11,702 nucleotides of DNA. Origin: Rikenellaceae bacterium (GTDB lineage: Bacteria > Bacteroidota > Bacteroidia > Bacteroidales > UBA932). The DNA lies in NCBI GenBank assembly GCA_012800665.1, contig JAAZIW010000061.1, positions 1 to 11,702 of the forward strand, given 5' to 3'. A model generated the notes under the pieces. The model made no database searches. It was not told the origin of the DNA and saw only the letters and a program-made list of their open reading frames with translations. This document shows, piece after piece, positions 9,880 to 11,702 of this stretch. Each line of letters opens with the position of its first letter. Positions within the stretch are counted from its first letter, which is position 1. The position numbers and the translations under genes are program-made.

Positions 9880-11702
9880 TTATTCTTTATAATTACGGGT
9901 TTTTACCTCGACAAACTCAAATTTAAGAGGCTCTTTATGCTTCACAGGCTCAACGCCTTCGCCCTTGTATTCCCAAACGGAAACATACATGAAGTTTTTG
10001 TCATCGCGCTTGGTTTCGCCATCCTCTGTCTGGCTTTCAAGACGGAAATGCCCGCCGCAGGACTCTTTACGCTCAAGAGCATCACGTGCCATCAGCATGC
10101 CGATATCGAAGAAATCTTCCAAACGCAGCGCCTTTTCCAATTCTTGATTGAATTCATATTGAGTTCCGGGCACACATACATCTTTATAAAATTCTTCCCT
10201 CACGGCCTTGATTTCCTTCATTGCGGTTTTAAGACCTTCTTCCGTGCGGGCCATACCCACATATTCCCACATTATATTGCCGAATTTTTTATGTAGAACA
10301 TCTACGGGGGTCTTGCCTTTTATAGATAAAAGTTTGTCTATACGCGCTTGAACGCTCTTTTCGGCTTCAACGAATTCAATGGCGCTGACATCTGTTTTCG
10401 GCTCGTTGATTTTGTGAGAAAGATAGTCTCCTATTGTAACGGGAATAATGAAATAACCATCAGCCAAGCCTTGCATAAGTGCAGAAGCTCCGAGCCTGTT
10501 GCCACCGTGGTCAGAGAAATTGGCTTCACCTATCGAATAAAGACCCGGCACTGTAGATTGAAGATCATAATCCACCCAAGTTCCACCCATGGTATAGTGA
10601 ATGGCAGGATATATCATCATAGGTTCTTGCCAGGGGTCAGAGTCGGTAATCTTTTGATACATTTCGAACAGGTTTCCATAACGCTCTTCAACCCTCTGGT
10701 GACCAAGCCTTTGAATAGCATCAGCAAAATCCAGGAAAACTGCTTTGCCTGTTTCGTTTACTCCAAAGCCGGCATCGCATCTCTCTTTGGCTGCGCGGGA
10801 AGCCACATCACGGGGAACAAGATTACCGAAAGCAGGATAACGGCGCTCGAGATAATAATCGCGGTCTTCTTCGGGAATTTGCGATGGTTTCACCTCCTTA
10901 TTGCGAAGTTTTTCCACATCTTCTTTTTTCTTGGGTACCCAAATTCGACCGTCATTGCGTAAACTCTCGCTCATAAGCGTCAGTTTACTTTGCTGCTCAC
11001 CATGCACGGGAATGCAGGTGGGATGAATCTGAGCAAAGGATGGATTTGCAAAATAGGCTCCCTTGCGATAGCACTGCATAATAGCAGAGCCGTTGGAATA
11101 CATTGCGTTGGTGCTAAGGAAATATGCATTTCCGTAACCTCCGGTAGCAATTATAACTGCATGAGCGCCGAATCTTTCCAAACCGCCGGATATAAGATTT
11201 CGAGCAATTATACCCTTTGCCTGCCCGTTTATTACTACAAGGTCAAGCATTTCATAACGCGGATAGCATTTTACGGTACCGGCGGCAATCTGACGGTTAA
11301 GAGATGCGTAAGCTCCCAAAAGCAGTTGCTGGCCGGTTTGTCCGCGGGCATAAAAAGTACGGCTTACTTGTACTCCGCCGAAGGAGCGATTGGCAAGATA
11401 ACCGCCATATTCGCGTGCAAACGGAATGCCTTGAGCCACACATTGGTCTATTATCGCCGAACTTACTTCAGCAAGACGATAAACATTCGCTTCGCGGCTG
11501 CGATAGTCTCCGCCCTTAATGGTATCTTCGAAAAGCCTGAAAACCGAATCATTATCGTTTTGATAGTTTTTAGCTGCATTTATACCGCCCTGCGCTGCAA
11601 TGGAGTGAGCGCGTCTTGGAGAGTCGCTAATGCAAAATATCTTTACATTATAACCTAATTCTCCAAGAGTGGCAGCAGCAGATGCACCGCCTAAACCGGT
11701 TC
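9880..11702 (-). CDS. frdA: Fumarate reductase / succinate dehydrogenase flavoprotein subunit (N-terminus outside window)
   Basis: Catalytic subunit interconverting fumarate and succinate using covalently bound FAD. The frame stays open to the right edge, giving 606 visible residues; roughly 40 are probably missing. Numbering from the edge: dinucleotide-binding segment TGLGGASAAATLGELG (1-16), FAD-linking histidine in RRAHSIAAQGG (H32), ATGGYGN (185-191), IHPTCIPVH (225-233), the catalytic arginine in FGNLVPRDVASRA (about R297), YPAIHYTMGG (H368) and HGGNRLGASAL (398-408). The layout matches B-type enzymes paired with a single cytochrome b anchor (FrdC), which would be expected upstream, beyond the right edge. 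A GTG at 11437-11439 could be mistaken for a start, but it lies inside conserved sequence. frdB follows after 6 bases. Confidence 0.95.
   Translation of the reverse strand, partial: TGLGGASAAATLGELGYNVKIFCISDSPRRAHSIAAQGGINAAKNYQNDNDSVFRLFEDTIKGGDYRSREANVYRLAEVSSAIIDQCVAQGIPFAREYGGYLANRSFGGVQVSRTFYARGQTGQQLLLGAYASLNRQIAAGTVKCYPRYEMLDLVVINGQAKGIIARNLISGGLERFGAHAVIIATGGYGNAYFLSTNAMYSNGSAIMQCYRKGAYFANPSFAQIHPTCIPVHGEQQSKLTLMSESLRNDGRIWVPKKKEDVEKLRNKEVKPSQIPEEDRDYYLERRYPAFGNLVPRDVASRAAKERCDAGFGVNETGKAVFLDFADAIQRLGHQRVEERYGNLFEMYQKITDSDPWQEPMMIYPAIHYTMGGTWVDYDLQSTVPGLYSIGEANFSDHGGNRLGASALMQGLADGYFIIPVTIGDYLSHKINEPKTDVSAIEFVEAEKSVQARIDKLLSIKGKTPVDVLHKKFGNIMWEYVGMARTEEGLKTAMKEIKAVREEFYKDVCVPGTQYEFNQELEKALRLEDFFDIGMLMARDALERKESCGGHFRLESQTEDGETKRDDKNFMYVSVWEYKGEGVEPVKHKEPLKFEFVEVKTRNYKE

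Noticed and set aside
10083..10088. Another CACGTG as a third parS site
   Set aside because: Only 2 of the 8 flanking consensus bases match; it is just the common six-base core inside frdA.
11437..11439. GTG as the frdA start codon
   Set aside because: Conserved FrdA sequence, including the FAD-linking histidine region, continues upstream in frame to the window edge.
9568..11658. Three long plus-strand open frames (about 204-242 codons) opposite frdB and frdA
   Set aside because: They lie wholly antisense to strongly conserved coding sequence, show no recognisable domain and arise from codon bias on the other strand.
1..11702. CRISPR array, transposon, prophage or defence cluster
   Set aside because: No regularly spaced repeats, transposase, integrase, tRNA-linked attachment site or unfamiliar gene cassette was found; all genes are core functions.

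Overview
The window reads as a piece of a Bacteroidetes chromosome, most likely Bacteroidales. The basis is sequence character: four good matches to the Bacteroidetes -7 promoter element TAnnTTTG upstream of genes, little or no Shine-Dalgarno sequence, a B-type FrdA/FrdB pair, a single-TM energy-transducer TonB protein, and a SufS-SufE-DUF59 cluster. Everything recognisable is core metabolism or translation. I see no insertion sequence, phage gene, CRISPR array, rRNA or tRNA, and no gene-free stretch longer than about 160 bases.

Layout. (1) Positions 1-959, plus strand: the 3' part of the glycyl-tRNA synthetase gene, cut by the window edge. It converges on and overlaps a minus-strand operon by 15 bp. 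(2) Positions 945-3966, minus strand, transcribed right to left: sufS, sufE, a DUF59/SufT-like gene, folK and a LOG-family gene. The first four overlap at each junction, so iron-sulfur assembly and a folate enzyme are translationally linked. (3) A 41-bp divergent spacer with a TAnnTTTG element for each direction leads rightward to ruvA (4008-4601). (4) ruvA converges on a ybeY-mnmG operon (4624-6916, minus strand). (5) tonB (7079-7768) and hflX (7834-9018) are on the plus strand, each followed by a hairpin terminator. (6) frdB and the truncated frdA (9088-11702, minus strand) enter from the right edge.

The most notable feature is not a gene. Between ruvA and mnmG lies a 28-bp perfect palindrome (4599-4626) whose centre, TGTTCCACGTGGAACA, matches the ParB/Spo0J centromere consensus TGTTNCACGTGNAACA. 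The stop codons of both genes form its two ends. A second copy matching 15 of 16 bases lies 286 bp away inside the mnmG coding sequence (4891-4906), where it encodes Val-Pro-Arg-Gly-Thr. I infer a parS cluster, which would place the window near the replication origin and make this stretch a ParB loading site. The intergenic copy may also serve as a two-way transcription terminator.

Other points: ruvA and ybeY share a promoter layout (TAnnTTTGCAG then ATG two bases later) implying nearly leaderless mRNAs. The predicted tonB transcript would start with a perfect hairpin. Several conserved proteins carry substitutions at positions usually considered functional: the YbeY third metal ligand, the RuvA acidic pin and the LOG catalytic motif. 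FrdB has an extra 12-residue segment resembling its own first cysteine motif.
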